Source: Mesocentrotus franciscanus
Lineage: Eukaryota > Echinodermata > Echinoidea > Camarodonta > Strongylocentrotidae
DNA: 64,000 bases
NCBI GenBank assembly: GCA_037976565.1
Contig: CP137670.1
Span: 18,587,744 to 18,651,743 of the forward strand
Direction of reading: 5' to 3'
Below are positions 47,720-59,209 of the stretch, in pieces. The notes under the pieces were generated by a model. The model was not told the origin of the DNA, searched no databases, and saw only the letters and a program-made list of their open reading frames with translations. The first letter of the stretch is position 1. Every line of letters starts with the position of its first letter. The translations under genes were made by a program, and so were the position numbers.

Positions 47720-48020
47720 TATAACATACACCCTGTTACCTGCTCAGAGAGAATAAGAACTGAAATTTACTAGCGGTACTAGTGGGCAAGCCTAAACTAT
47801 TTTTCCAATTAGTTACTGACCACATCTGAGATTATTTCTGATGATCCCATTAAGATGATAAGCCTGCTGGAGCTTGGATCAGACAAGGTATGAAATGATT
47901 AATACAATGTACTTGTAATGTAAACTTGTGCTCATAACTCAATAATATTTGGTTAAGTATGGGACACAGAACGACCAAACAACTTGGACCACAGAATGTA
48001 CTGGAACATAATGCTACTGA
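47720..48020 (+). repeat. Duplicated segment copy 2, distal direct part
   Basis: Matches 26075-26390 (GATAAGCCTGCTGGAGCTTG, ACAACTTGGACCACAGAATG). The foldback element and other sequence separate it from the rest of copy 2. Confidence 0.7.
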
Positions 48021-48021
48021 A

Positions 48022-48780
48022 ACATACGAAATAATTTAACCGGATTCAATGTCAAAAAATCAGATCAATATCCCACACGCGACAAGCCATTCCAGTATGT
48101 GGGGAATTTGTAAAGTCTGTTTTTACCACTCGTTGAACAAAATTCAACTTCTTTGAACTTCCTTTAAAAAACTATTGAGCAATCGCTATTTTCCCCTAAG
48201 CTTTAATAGCATTTTGTCACTTTTGCATGTCGAACTGTTTGTGTGCCACTCTAATGATATTCCTGAGCCAAATTATATTTATCAAGGGAAAACAAGACTA
48301 ACCTCATCTAGTTTATTTCTAGAATTTGGAGTATAAAACTACTGCGTACTGTTGATGAAGGGATTATCATGTAAATCTAAAATAAAAATATTGCTACACT
48401 GTGTTTTTTTACTGAGCAGTTATTTCAAAGGCATTGCGTAAATATTCAGTTCCTCTGCTCTTCCACTGGCATAACATTGGCAATGTATTCGTTGCTCTCA
48501 CTTCCTTTGAAAAATATTGCAAAATCGTTATTTCGCCGAGGCTTTTCCTTTCTTACTATTGCATGTCATACTCTTCATGTACCGCTCTAATGACATTCCT
48601 GTGCCATTCGGGAACTATTGAAATACAAATACGAATATTGCTGTGCTGTGGTCTTTACAGACCTCATTCCTGTGCTACAATACGTTTCTCAAGGGGTAAG
48701 TTTACCTTTATTTTATTTTATTTTAGCTGCAGTATAAAATTATTACATACTGGTCATAATGGGGTTATCATGTAGCCAGT
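48022..48780. repeat. Dispersed repeat with an internal partial duplication
   Basis: 48022-48410 matches 61880-62053 plus 62817-62985 (ATCAATATCCCACACGCGAC, CTCTAATGATATTCCTGAGC). A diverged second copy follows at about 48430-48780. No coding sequence recognised. Confidence 0.6.
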
Positions 48781-50424
48781 AAGACCTGCATACTATTTGT
48801 GTGTATACTTCTTAGCGTAAGTTTCTCTAACAACTTAACTACAACTACAAAAAAACAATATATACATCAATCTGAGATACTAATTTCCTTCCATGATCTC
48901 CAATATCATTTTCTTTAACAACTATAAAGCAGCTTTATAAATCTTTATATTTACAACGGGCATTGGCGTAGCAAGAGGGCAAATGGGGGCACGTGCCCCC
49001 TTCTTCTCCTCTCCCAAATCAAGGGGGAGGTGAGAGGGGAGAGATGAAAGAAAGGGGAATATATGAGATAATAATATTAGGAGATAGATTGCCCGAAATG
49101 ATATGAACACTTATATTGCACCTGTATCCATCACAATAGTAATGCTCATGGCGCAGTAGAAAATAGAGTTGCAATAGTCACATAAACATGAACATGAGTA
49201 CAAACATAAAACATGAAATAATATTATACACTACATTTATTACTTAGCATTATGCGACATTGAACAAGTATGTCTTTAGTGCGGTTTGACTTTCATTGAC
49301 AGATGACAGATTACGAATAGATTGTGGCAGTTTGTTCCAAAGTAATGGACAGACATGTGAAAAAGCCTTATCTCCCAAGAATTTCGAGTTTGTTGTACAA
49401 CCAAAAAAAGATGAATTTGATGATCTGAGATGTCTAGAACGATCTATAGGTTAACTTAACCAAGTTATACTGAGGGCAGACCCATTTAAAGTGATCTTCA
49501 AAGACTATAATTGGTGAATCAGTAACGTGGGGACAACATGATAAGTCTTAATTGAAATCTGATCAGCCTAACCGCAGGCGGAGATCGGCCCTGTATTGTA
49601 GAGGGGATTTCATTTATAAGGCCCTCTAGCGTTCTAAAGTGGACAATCTTGTTTTTGTTAAATAGTGGAATATGCACGTGGTGTATTACCGCTGGCCTGA
49701 AACACCAAATAGGATTCCTGCCGACACATGTCATGATAAGTTTGAAGAGCAATAATCAATGTATCATTTCGTTCATTTTCTGACCAAATATGATGTATTT
49801 GTGCAAAGTTATGTTGCTTCAAAGAAGGGTTATTGAAAGAAAAAAAAGATTTTGCATGCCCTCAAACTTTGCTGGATCCTGACCCATATTAAACATGGAT
49901 TAAATAAATATTATGTGCGCTGGAAAGCCAATATTGTGGCGCAAATTTTGACACCAAATTTATTTGGGCTCAAAAATAAAACTATGTGTCAAAAATCGAG
50001 TTGTTTTCAAAGTTTTCATCTTTGTAAAAAACACATTTTTTACGTTGAAATTGAATTATTTACAGGATTAATATAATGAATATTATTAAATATTAAATAA
50101 CTCCAGATATTTACTATGAAATTGCAAAAAATAGAGCGCAAAAAAGTGATGAAATGAAGGAGATATCGTCGTTTGAAAATGTGCCTTCTCGGAGGGCCAT
50201 ACGGTAGGGGTCAAACCGGTCCGAGTACGCCGTATTAAAGAAATATACGTTTTTTTGCACGCCTGCCGTTAGGCTGCAAGAGGTGCATTAAACGATTATC
50301 GAAAAATACTTTGAGATGATCTGAACTTTGTCCTGGATGTAGATTACAGCAGAGAAGAAAAAGAAATTGATATAGGAGTGAAAGATAGACGACAGAGAGA
50401 GTATGTATGTGTGTCTTTTTCACT
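48781..50424. other. Unassigned intergenic sequence
   Basis: No gene recognised. A GGGGGCACGTGCCCCC inverted run near 48985 belongs to a GC-rich repeat end of the kind seen at 3876. Around 49260-49500 translated fragments look gene-like but lack a recognisable domain. Confidence 0.3.
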
Positions 50425-50428
50425 TTAA

Positions 50429-50861
50429 AGGTGGGGTCACATCCAAATATAAGTTGATTCCTGTTGATGAGCAGGGCTGCATACAACTCGCATTTTGTTA
50501 TTCAAACATATAAATATATTTCATAGATTTTGTAATATTTGTTAAAATAATTTTCTCAGACCTGCTAAAAACCTCCTTAAAAAATGTTCCAAATCTCATT
50601 CCCCTTGTGATATCATCTGTCAATCATTGGTGAGCTTACAAGAGACAGTGGTATGTAGCTTCACTAGAGCTGACCACCTGTTTACAATAGACCATACAAT
50701 ACCAACATAGCAGGTGCTATGTCAGACGTGATGTAGCATCACCAGGAAAAGAAAGTTAATGTGGAGGTATTGGTTGAGACAATCTATGAAATATATGTAC
50801 ATGTTGTATGCACCCCTGCACATCAACATGAATCAACATATACTTGGATTTCACCCGGCCT
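50429..50861. mobile_element. TTAA-flanked MITE, 433 bp
   Basis: TTAA at 50425-50428 and 50862-50865. The inverted termini of about 60 bp start AGGTGGGGTCACATCC and AGGCCGGGTGAAATCC (minus strand), and both continue with GTTGATTC...TGTTGATG...GGCTGCATAC or close variants. No coding sequence. Confidence 0.7.
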
Positions 50862-51866
50862 TTAATATACAAAATTTTACCACTCTAAAGTAGCAAGGGA
50901 TATATCCCCTCTCGGTGTAGTCAATCTATACGTAGTCGTATTATACCCGATTGGCCCCGAGTCAGGCCACTGGAAAGACACGTACTCTCGTCATGCTACA
51001 CCCCTTTTAATCTCTTTTAATGTAATGATACACTGTGTATTGCAGGTTGTTAACGCTATCTGTAAAATGCGTTATGATAATGGTTTAAAAAAAACAATTA
51101 AATGACTTAGTCCAATCCAATCTAAAAGGTATTTAAAGCCCCACTGCAGTACTTGTAACTACTTGCTCCTTCTATATAGAAAACAATGCATAAGCGGTGC
51201 CCTTTGGTTCCCCATTATCCTCTTTTTCGTATGTTAATTGAGACTAATTATGTTAAGTTGATGTGATAACCACCTGTCAGTGACCGCGCTGTGAGGTCTA
51301 ATCCCTCCTGGCCAAACTAGTGCAGACGGGCTTGAATATATTGTAACAGCTTTTTCTTTGCAGTTATAAAGCGCAGCATACATTGCTTCACATGTCTCGA
51401 CCCCTTGATAATATCACATCATAATATCGATATTAAATCGCGCACACACTCCTAAACCTAAGTAAATAACAAGATCAACACGTCAATTGTGCTATAAATT
51501 ACCTATTAGGTCAATTGTTATAATTTATACAAATTATATTAATACAAAAATAAGTTCCTTTTTTTCTAATCAAGACAAAAACTGTAAATGGTACGAATGT
51601 TTTTGGCAATGTATGTACATAATATACATTATGAAAACTTAGACTGAAAGAAACTAGTAAGCACGCTTTATTTTCAAACTGTATGCTCTCAGTGCACTTT
51701 TTTAAATATGAAAGTTATTTATAGTTTTTGCAGATGCGCATCACTACACCTCAAAAATACATTTTTTTGATTAACTGAATGATAACAATATTCTTTTTGT
51801 ATTATATTTTAAATCTTTTTCGAAGCAATTAATTAAACCAAAGGAAATACACTGCCATCCATTAAC

Positions 51867-52726
51867 ATTAACAACCAGAACGTCAATGACGTAGCGCTCA
51901 TCCGCATCTCGCAATAACAAATATCGTAAATTTTATCTGGTACACTTTTGAACTGGTCAAAAAATAAAAATTTGATGCCCTGGAAGGGACATAATTTCAT
52001 TTTTGTGTGTGTGATTGGATTTTTCACAGACGTGTACCAATCAGATATGATTATTTACGTCTGGGGACCGACCTTTAACGTCACCATCCGAAAGATGTAC
52101 AAGATTGAATAGAAACTAAAGGAAATGGAATGAAAATTGGTTGAAAAAGCAATTTTTGTTATTTTTGGAATAAATTTGCATAAATTACCATAATTAGTTA
52201 ATGGAGAACAATTTTAAAATTCTGTGTAGAAGGTTAGTATACCAAAGTTAGCTCTACCAGATAAAGCAAACCAAATCAAAATCGGTCGAGAAATGAAGGA
52301 GAAGAAGCATTTCTGTGATTTCGAATAAATTTGCATAAATTAGCATAGATAATTAATGGAGAACAATTTTAAAATTCTGGGTAGAAGTTTAGTGTACCAA
52401 AGTTAGCTCTACCAGATAAAGCAAACCAAATCAAAATCGGTCAAGAAATGAGGGAGAAGAAGCAATTTTTTTTTAATTTTTTGAATAAATTTGCATAAAT
52501 TACCATGATAAGTTAATGGAGAACAATTTTAAAATTCTGTGTAGAAGTTTAGTTTTAAAGTTTTTAAATCCCCCTCCTAGCCCTATCATATGAAACAATC
52601 AGAATCAAAATCGGTTGAAAAATAACGAAGAAGAAGCATTTTGAATACTGTGGACGGACGGACGGACGGACGCCGGACGCCACGCCATGGCATAAGCTCA
52701 TCGGGCCCTTCGGGCCGGATGAGCTA
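51867..52726 (+). mobile_element. Helentron/HINE-like non-autonomous element
   Basis: Units A and B lack this block between GGAAATACAC/CTGCCATCC and the conserved sequence before the pyrimidine tract. It has three tandem units of about 156 bp, a (GGAC)n run, and a terminal 14-bp stem-loop (52695-52725, one mismatch) just before CTAA. A 3' hairpin next to CTRR without inverted termini suits Helitron or Helentron relatives. Class is inferred from structure only. Confidence 0.5.
52137..52600. repeat. Three tandem units of about 156 bp
   Basis: AACAATTTTAAAATTCTGTG or a one-base variant recurs at about 52208, 52364 and 52520. Internal to the element above. Confidence 0.85.
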
Positions 52727-52767
52727 AAAACGTGTATATGAAAATATGACTAATTGAGGTCATTGTC

Positions 52768-53596
52768 TTGTTGTCCCTTCCCTCCCTCTCTCCCTTTATG
52801 TTCCTTTCTGTCTCCCTCTCTCTCTCTCTCTCTTCCTTTCTTTCCCTTTCTTCCCTCCTTCCCTATCTACCTCCCTTTTCTTCACTTCCCTCTCTTCCAC
52901 TTTCCTTTCCTTTTCACTTTTTCCCTCCCTCCCTTCCTCCCTCCGATTCTTCCCCCTGACAACCCTTCTTCTTTCTCCCTTCCTCCATCCCTCCTACTCT
53001 TATCCTTCTTTCCTCCCTACTTGTCTCCCCCTTCCTTCCTCCCTTCGTCTTCCTTCCTTCCTCCCTTCGTCTTCCTTCCTTCCTCCCTTTTCATCTCTTC
53101 TGTTCTCTCTCCCTTCCTTCTCTCTCTGCCTTTCCCTCCCTATTCCTTCCTACCTCTTTCTCTCCCTCTCTCTCCAAATATCTCTTGTCGTTTCTCTCTT
53201 TCCCCACGCCCTCTTCCATCTTACTCCCATCTTCCTCCCCATCCCTTCCACTCCCTCCTCCCCCTCTCACTTCCTCTCAACTTCTTTTTCTCTGTCCCAA
53301 CCTATTTTACTGTCTCTCCCTCCTCCTCTCTCTCTCTTATTCCTCCTCCTCTCTCCCGAAACCTCTCCTGTTGTCTCTCTCTTTCCCCATCCCCTCCCCT
53401 CCCTCTCCTCTTTTCCCTAACACTTACACCCACACCTCTCTTTCCATCTTACTCCCATCTTGCTCCTCTCTCTTCCAACCTCTCTTGCCGCTCAACCCCC
53501 CTCCCTCTCAATCCTATTCATTCTCTTTATCCCTCTCTCTCTCTTGCTCTCTCTCTCTCTCTCTCTCTTGTGAATCGTTTTTTACCTTGTTTACAG
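52768..53596 (+). promoter_or_regulatory. Very long polypyrimidine tract and 3' splice site before TRIM copy C
   Basis: Over 800 nt almost entirely C/T, more than twice the length in A or B, ending TTGTTTACAG at 53596. The leader GTCTATACTCTGATCAGC follows. One frame is open through the whole tract and into the CDS, but it is low-complexity and lies upstream of the conserved acceptor. Confidence 0.7.
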
Positions 53597-53614
53597 GTCT
53601 ATACTCTGATCAGC

Positions 53615-55420
53615 ATGGCGGCTTACTTAAGCTCTAGAGAAGACATCTGTGAAGGAGAGAACTGTGAGACATTCACGGATGTGACGTACTACGGGAAGGA
53701 GAAAAAGAAGCTATGCGGTGTCTGCGCCTTCAAAGAGTGGTGCATCGGAAAAGCTAAAAAGGGTTGTTCCAATCTTTATTGTGAGAAGCATGATGAAGAA
53801 ATCAAATTGTATTGCAAAACACATGGTGTAGCACTGTGTTATTCATGCGCAATGATAGATCATCAGCAGTTATGCTTGCAGCAGGATATAAAGGATGCGA
53901 TCATTGAAATTAAAGCAAAACTAAACGATTTGAAAGAAAAAGCAAAGGAAAAACTAAAGCTTTATCGAGTTTCTGGAGATCAAATTCGTCAGTGTAGGAA
54001 AGACACCGACACCCATCTACAAGCTTTAAGAGAAGAAGTTGATTCGGTAATCATTGAGTCGATCCAAACAGACAAAGACAGAGAGAAGGAGGAGGCTGCA
54101 AAAATCAACCAGGAGTTTGATGAGAAGAAAAACAAACTTAAAGAGGAGATTGAGAAGATCAATGCAAAGATTCGAAAGGACGATGAAGAGAGAGAAAAAC
54201 GACTTGAATTAAACCGTTCAAATGCAGAGAGAAGAAGAGAACCAATCGAAAATAAACAACATGGTCTTCAAACAGACATTAAGAACATCGCTGAAGAGAA
54301 AGAAAGAAAGATTGGTGAGTTGGAGAACGCATGGCAAAATGAGACCACAACCACAGAGACTACAGTACAGACGCTTGATACAGTACTCGAAAATGATACA
54401 AATGTCGTCAAAGACAGACATCGTGCGATTACATTAGTGAGTGATGAATTGAAGAAGCCACTGAATGAGGATGGTGTGAAACAAATCACTGGGGCCATAT
54501 TGGGTGTAAGGTTTGTGAAGGGTGCTGGGAGAGAGAAGTATGATGGGAGGATTGATGGGTATGATGGAGAGTGGAAGCTCATTGATACAATCAATATCAG
54601 TGATAAAATCACATTCCCAGCCATTGTAGGATGCATAGATGAATGCAATGTGATCATCACAGATAGATTAGTAGTTAGTGGACATACATACATATTAGAT
54701 GTGAACACTAAAGACGGTCAGAGAGTGATAACCGGCGGTGATACATCATGGGTTACCTCCTGTGCATTGCTGAATGATGGCAAGGTAGTATGCGGTAAAC
54801 ACCGTAGAGGGTGTACAGGGGACAGTTTGAGTGGATTAATCAGTGTGTATGACAGACAATGGAAGCTCATCAATGACGTCACAATACCAAGAAACACAAC
54901 ACGTCCTATCACAAGGGTAGATGTATCTGCTGACAAGGATGGGATGATCATCGCTGCTGAGTGGGGTCAGTCTAAGATATACGTCATAAACCCAGCTGAT
55001 GGTAAGTTCATGACTGCCATCACATGTAAAGAGAATATAAGTGTGCATGGTGTACTATCATCAGGTCACATCATCGCTCGACCCTCTGCACCAGATCACA
55101 GAGTGTTCATCATCGACAGACAGGGTGCTGAAAGGGAAATCCCCCACAGTGGTGTCATCCTGAATACCTACATCGATCCTATGACAGACGACCTCTACAT
55201 CGTGTCATCAGATGATGAGTGTGAGACGTGTGTGATTGATCAGGTGATGAGTGGGGATGTTATGAAGAAGAGAAGAGTAGCATCATTCCCTCTATCAACT
55301 AGACTGGGTTATAGGAAGCGTCACCTTCTATTATCTCGGGTGATGATGACGTCATCAGGGAAACTGATTGCTAGCGATGGAGACAACATTCTCGTATTCA
55401 AAAACAGATTTGCCCTCTAA
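53615..55420 (+). CDS. RING-less TRIM-like protein, copy C
   Basis: A 601-residue paralogue of A and B, uninterrupted. B-box1-like cysteines C12, C17, C34, C37 and C43 are kept, with an extra Cys at 51. B-box2 is C56, H59, C67, H70, C75, C78, H83, C87, spaced as in A. A long charged coiled coil (about 95-280) and the C-terminal propeller-like region (about 315-600) follow. The ATG at 53615 is set by homology, the AG at 53596 and A at -3 with G at +4; the much longer upstream open frame is rejected. Copy C looks closer to A in the B-boxes and to B in parts of the coiled coil, so gene conversion is possible. Function unknown, as for A and B. Confidence 0.88.
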   Translation: MAAYLSSREDICEGENCETFTDVTYYGKEKKKLCGVCAFKEWCIGKAKKGCSNLYCEKHDEEIKLYCKTHGVALCYSCAMIDHQQLCLQQDIKDAIIEIKAKLNDLKEKAKEKLKLYRVSGDQIRQCRKDTDTHLQALREEVDSVIIESIQTDKDREKEEAAKINQEFDEKKNKLKEEIEKINAKIRKDDEEREKRLELNRSNAERRREPIENKQHGLQTDIKNIAEEKERKIGELENAWQNETTTTETTVQTLDTVLENDTNVVKDRHRAITLVSDELKKPLNEDGVKQITGAILGVRFVKGAGREKYDGRIDGYDGEWKLIDTINISDKITFPAIVGCIDECNVIITDRLVVSGHTYILDVNTKDGQRVITGGDTSWVTSCALLNDGKVVCGKHRRGCTGDSLSGLISVYDRQWKLINDVTIPRNTTRPITRVDVSADKDGMIIAAEWGQSKIYVINPADGKFMTAITCKENISVHGVLSSGHIIARPSAPDHRVFIIDRQGAEREIPHSGVILNTYIDPMTDDLYIVSSDDECETCVIDQVMSGDVMKKRRVASFPLSTRLGYRKRHLLLSRVMMTSSGKLIASDGDNILVFKNRFAL

Positions 55421-55541
55421 ATAAAATAGCTATCATCACTAGCATCCCAATAATTACATGTAGATCTCAATATGCGTGTTATAACATGTACCTAGATAAG
55501 CCATAATTATATGATATACAGGATAAAAAAATGGTCACACA

Positions 55542-55547
55542 AATAAA
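55542..55547 (+). other. Poly(A) signal, TRIM copy C
   Basis: AATAAA about 122 nt after the stop; a stretch of 3' UTR present in A and B is missing here. Confidence 0.5.
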
Positions 55548-55860
55548 TGAATTGTTGTAATCATTTCTTTATTTTAAAGAAAAGGTATAGCAATACTTGA
55601 ATTTGCATACGTACATTTACAATAACAATAACCAGGTTCAAGCCAGGTGTGTGCAATGAATAACATAATACATGTACAAAAAGCAAGAGAAAATACAAAA
55701 AATGCAATGATGGAATTCAATTCATAGTGACTTTAGGAGAAAATATACTACTGTTATTGAAATACTATAACAATGCAATACGATGCAGAGTTTCCTTTAT
55801 CTGTCAAGAGACTATTCACAGACATTAGCTCGTAACATATCTTAATTCGTGCATTAAACC

Positions 55861-55887
55861 ATGGACCTACTACGAAGTAGGTCCATG
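55861..55887. mobile_element. 27-nt hairpin insertion with 8-bp direct repeats
   Basis: ATTAAACC (55853-55860 and 55888-55895) flanks a hairpin with arms CATGGACCTACT / AGTAGGTCCATG and loop ACGA. Unit B has one related octamer and no hairpin at the same place (about 17305-17320). Confidence 0.75.
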
Positions 55888-55929
55888 ATTAAACCAAGAT
55901 TAAAGAAGATTCAAATAATAAATTTTTAA

Positions 55930-57690
55930 TTTTCCGTTGTTACAAAACTTTGATATGTAATTTTTATAATAATAATATATAATAATAGTAATAATATATC
56001 AATTAAAAAGGCCAAAGTCTCATTATCTATCAAGAAAGTATTTACATTACAAGTATACGCATGATATTTTTCTAGCAGAAAATACCCAGTATTTGTAAGG
56101 TTCAACACTGTTGATGTTATTATTATTATATGATTATGTTACTCTTTGATATGTCTTTTGATAGAACAGATACTGCTTTATACTGTATATTTGTTAGATT
56201 CAACTTGTCGATTTTTCATTTGGCTATATGACATGTTGATATAAATGTATCCAACCGGTATATTTGATAGAACAATAACTAGGTTGCATAGTCCCCTTAT
56301 CCAGTTTGATAGAAGATATTCTAAAATAATGAAAGAAGTTACACAGTTTTATCATCCCACACACTCACAACATGTACGTAGCTGCATTATACTAAGTATT
56401 TATATTACATACAATTTGTTGATTTTTCTTTCGGTATGTGACATGTTGATATATATGAATCCAACAAGTATATAATGAAAATATGATAAAGAAGCAGGTT
56501 GCAAAATCCCAGCAGTTATAAGATTGAACACTTTTGATGTCATAATGTTGCTATGGGAAATATCAATCTTTGATATAGTTTGATAGAACAGATACTAGAA
56601 TGATATACATGTTAGCTTCACAGTTTGTCATCGCTCCCAATCACCGCATGCTTTATACTGATTACTGGTAACATTTAAATGGTTGATTTTGTATTTGGCC
56701 ATGAAACATGTTTGTATAAACATGTATATATATCAAACAAGTGTTTTCATTACAAGAAATGCTATTACAATGCTGCAAGGTCGTGAGGGTGATGATAATG
56801 ATGACGATAATGGCTTACAATGTAGTGTATAGCGATGGTATGTGATCTACATGTATCAATAAATCATGCTCATTACTGCACATAGCTGCACTATACCGAG
56901 TTTATTTAAGATTAGGCTTTCTAAATGTTATCGTTTTTATTTACATAACGAGTATGCTCATGATATGTACATAGGTGCATATTAATACCCAGCATTTGTA
57001 AGATTCAACACTATTGTAGTCAAAATGTTGCTATGGGAAACATCAATATTTGATATAGTTTCATAGAACAGATAGTACAATGATATACGTGAAAGATGCA
57101 CAGTTTGTCATCGCTCACACTCACCACATGTAGATTATACTAATTACTTGTAACATTTAAACGGTCGATTTGTTTTATTTGCTTTGAGGCATGTTGAAAC
57201 AAGCGTTTATCTATTAAACAAATATTACAAACAATACATATTACAATGCTGCAAGGTCATGAGGATAATGATGATTACGGCTTACAATCAGGTTTTAAGT
57301 TTCAAGCTTATTTGTTCTACATGTTACCAAAAAATATAGATAGAAATATAAAATATAAATTATATGAATATACATGTAGTATGAGCACGTCTACTGATAC
57401 TCAATTCATATTACAGATTACGTAGAATGTAAGGAACCTATTGAAAAGCAGTGCTTGTATATTAAAGGTTGGGGGTATGTCATCAACATGTATTAAGAAG
57501 TTATTCATATTTCAAGAGTGCTCCTGAAATGTACAGGGCAGCATAAATCACAGTGTTTGTAAGCTCATACGAGATATGTTAATATTTGTTGTGTACGTTG
57601 ATGGAAGAGATGCTATAACAATTTTTTAAAAAAATTGTAGTTTCTTTTTCCATCTCACTCACTCACAATATGAAGGTCACTGCATGATAA
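55930..57690. repeat. Degenerate satellite downstream of TRIM copy C
   Basis: The same recurring blocks as in units A and B, shorter overall. An interruption at about 57290-57470 is not obviously satellite. Confidence 0.6.
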
Positions 57691-58445
57691 TGGTATCCCA
57701 GTCGACATACTACTACTCGTAATCACTAATCTCCTTTGCAAGTTGAAATTGTATTGCTTTTTTTTTTCTTCTGTGTTTTTGTTAAATTGAAACTTTTCGG
57801 GAGAGGGGTATTCTTCTTTTATTTTATGGCATGTGCATAATCATTTGTATTGTTGCATGAGTTTATCTCTGGTTCTTTTATTGTGTTTTTGGTATATTTT
57901 AGTGTTTGGAAGATGAATACAAATAAAAATGCTATACGATGAGAAAAGTTATACAGTTTTTTTGTATATCAGGAGATCATATTACACAGTAATGAAAATA
58001 GATGTAGCTTAGAGTACTAAAGTATGACGTCATACTGGCTAAGTTGTCAAGGTTGTTGGTTTCAAACAATTTTGCGCTCAACAATGGTGTGGTGATCACC
58101 CAAGCGCCCACCACTAAATTTGTCCTGCTCCAGCAGGAAGCCCGAATAATTCCACGGTGAACCTTTTACGCAGGCTCTTACTGTTGTTTAGAACCAGTAA
58201 CCTAAACGACGAGCGAATATGACGTTAACATTTCAGTACTCTATAACGAGTACTACTGGTAACCATGGAAATCTATGGACAGCTTGCTAGAAGATGATTA
58301 CGAAAAGGCAATGTCAATCTTTACTCAGAATGCAGTAAACCGACATGTTCGTGTACAGATAGTTTTGTCGATACAATAATAACACTTTTTCACATATATG
58401 CCTTTGCCAGTTCATGTTTAATAGTAAAATTTGATAATACATTAA

Positions 58446-58946
58446 AGGTAATGCAAAGTTTTGGGAAATTTTGAAATTGGATGGACAGTAATTCTTTAAA
58501 TTGTTGATAATTTTGGATGCCCCTGTGAATGTATTATAAGCACTAACAAATTTAGCCCCTAAAACACTTCTGCTTTCGAGCAAATTGAATAATCAAAATT
58601 TACCGGTGCTCCCGGTAAATTTCATATATTTCAAATAGCGCCTAAGGCCATTCCATGGTAGCTGCGACCATGAACATCTCAGAAAAGTATGCAGTTCTGA
58701 TATATAATTTACAAACGGGAATAGCAAATCGGTCGATTGTAGTCAAGAAACATTGTTTTAAAGCTTAAGTAATATCAATCTTGAGAGGGCGCTATACAAC
58801 ATAAAGAGTTTATTATTTACAATTTCATCACTTTAGACTCGATTTCAACCGCGACAACGATCATTGAATATTGTAAAATCGCATATGCTTCCAATATGTT
58901 CATTTGAACCAAATTCATAACCCCATACCAAAACTTTGTAATACCT
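58446..58946. mobile_element. TTAA-flanked MITE, 501 bp
   Basis: TTAA at 58442-58445 and 58947-58950; termini AGGTAATGCAAAGTTTTGG and (minus strand) AGGTATTACAAAGTTTTGG. Unit A reads ACATTAATCAGTTTGAC with no insert near 6861-6877. No coding sequence. Confidence 0.8.
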
Positions 58947-59209
58947 TTAATCAGTTTGACATTACCAAATTGAAAAGAAAAGAAAACAGTAGTTGAATAT
59001 TTATTTATTGTGTTGTGAAGTCATCATGAAAGTTTCCTTTTGTTATTAACATCTTTGTCTATTAAAAAATTGGTGTAATGCTTAAAATATATCTTCGAAA
59101 TCTAAATGATTGTCATTGGAGGTTTGTTCAGAGATTTTAGAATTGTGACGATCGTTAGGAAAATTAGATGAAAAAGACGTAAGTGATGGCTTTGTTACAA
59201 TATTTGTTG

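Noticed and set aside
52754..53614. In-frame 287-codon extension of TRIM copy C through the pyrimidine tract
   Set aside because: Low-complexity Ser/Leu/Pro sequence with no counterpart in A or B, and it crosses the conserved splice acceptor. The homologous ATG at 53615 is preferred.
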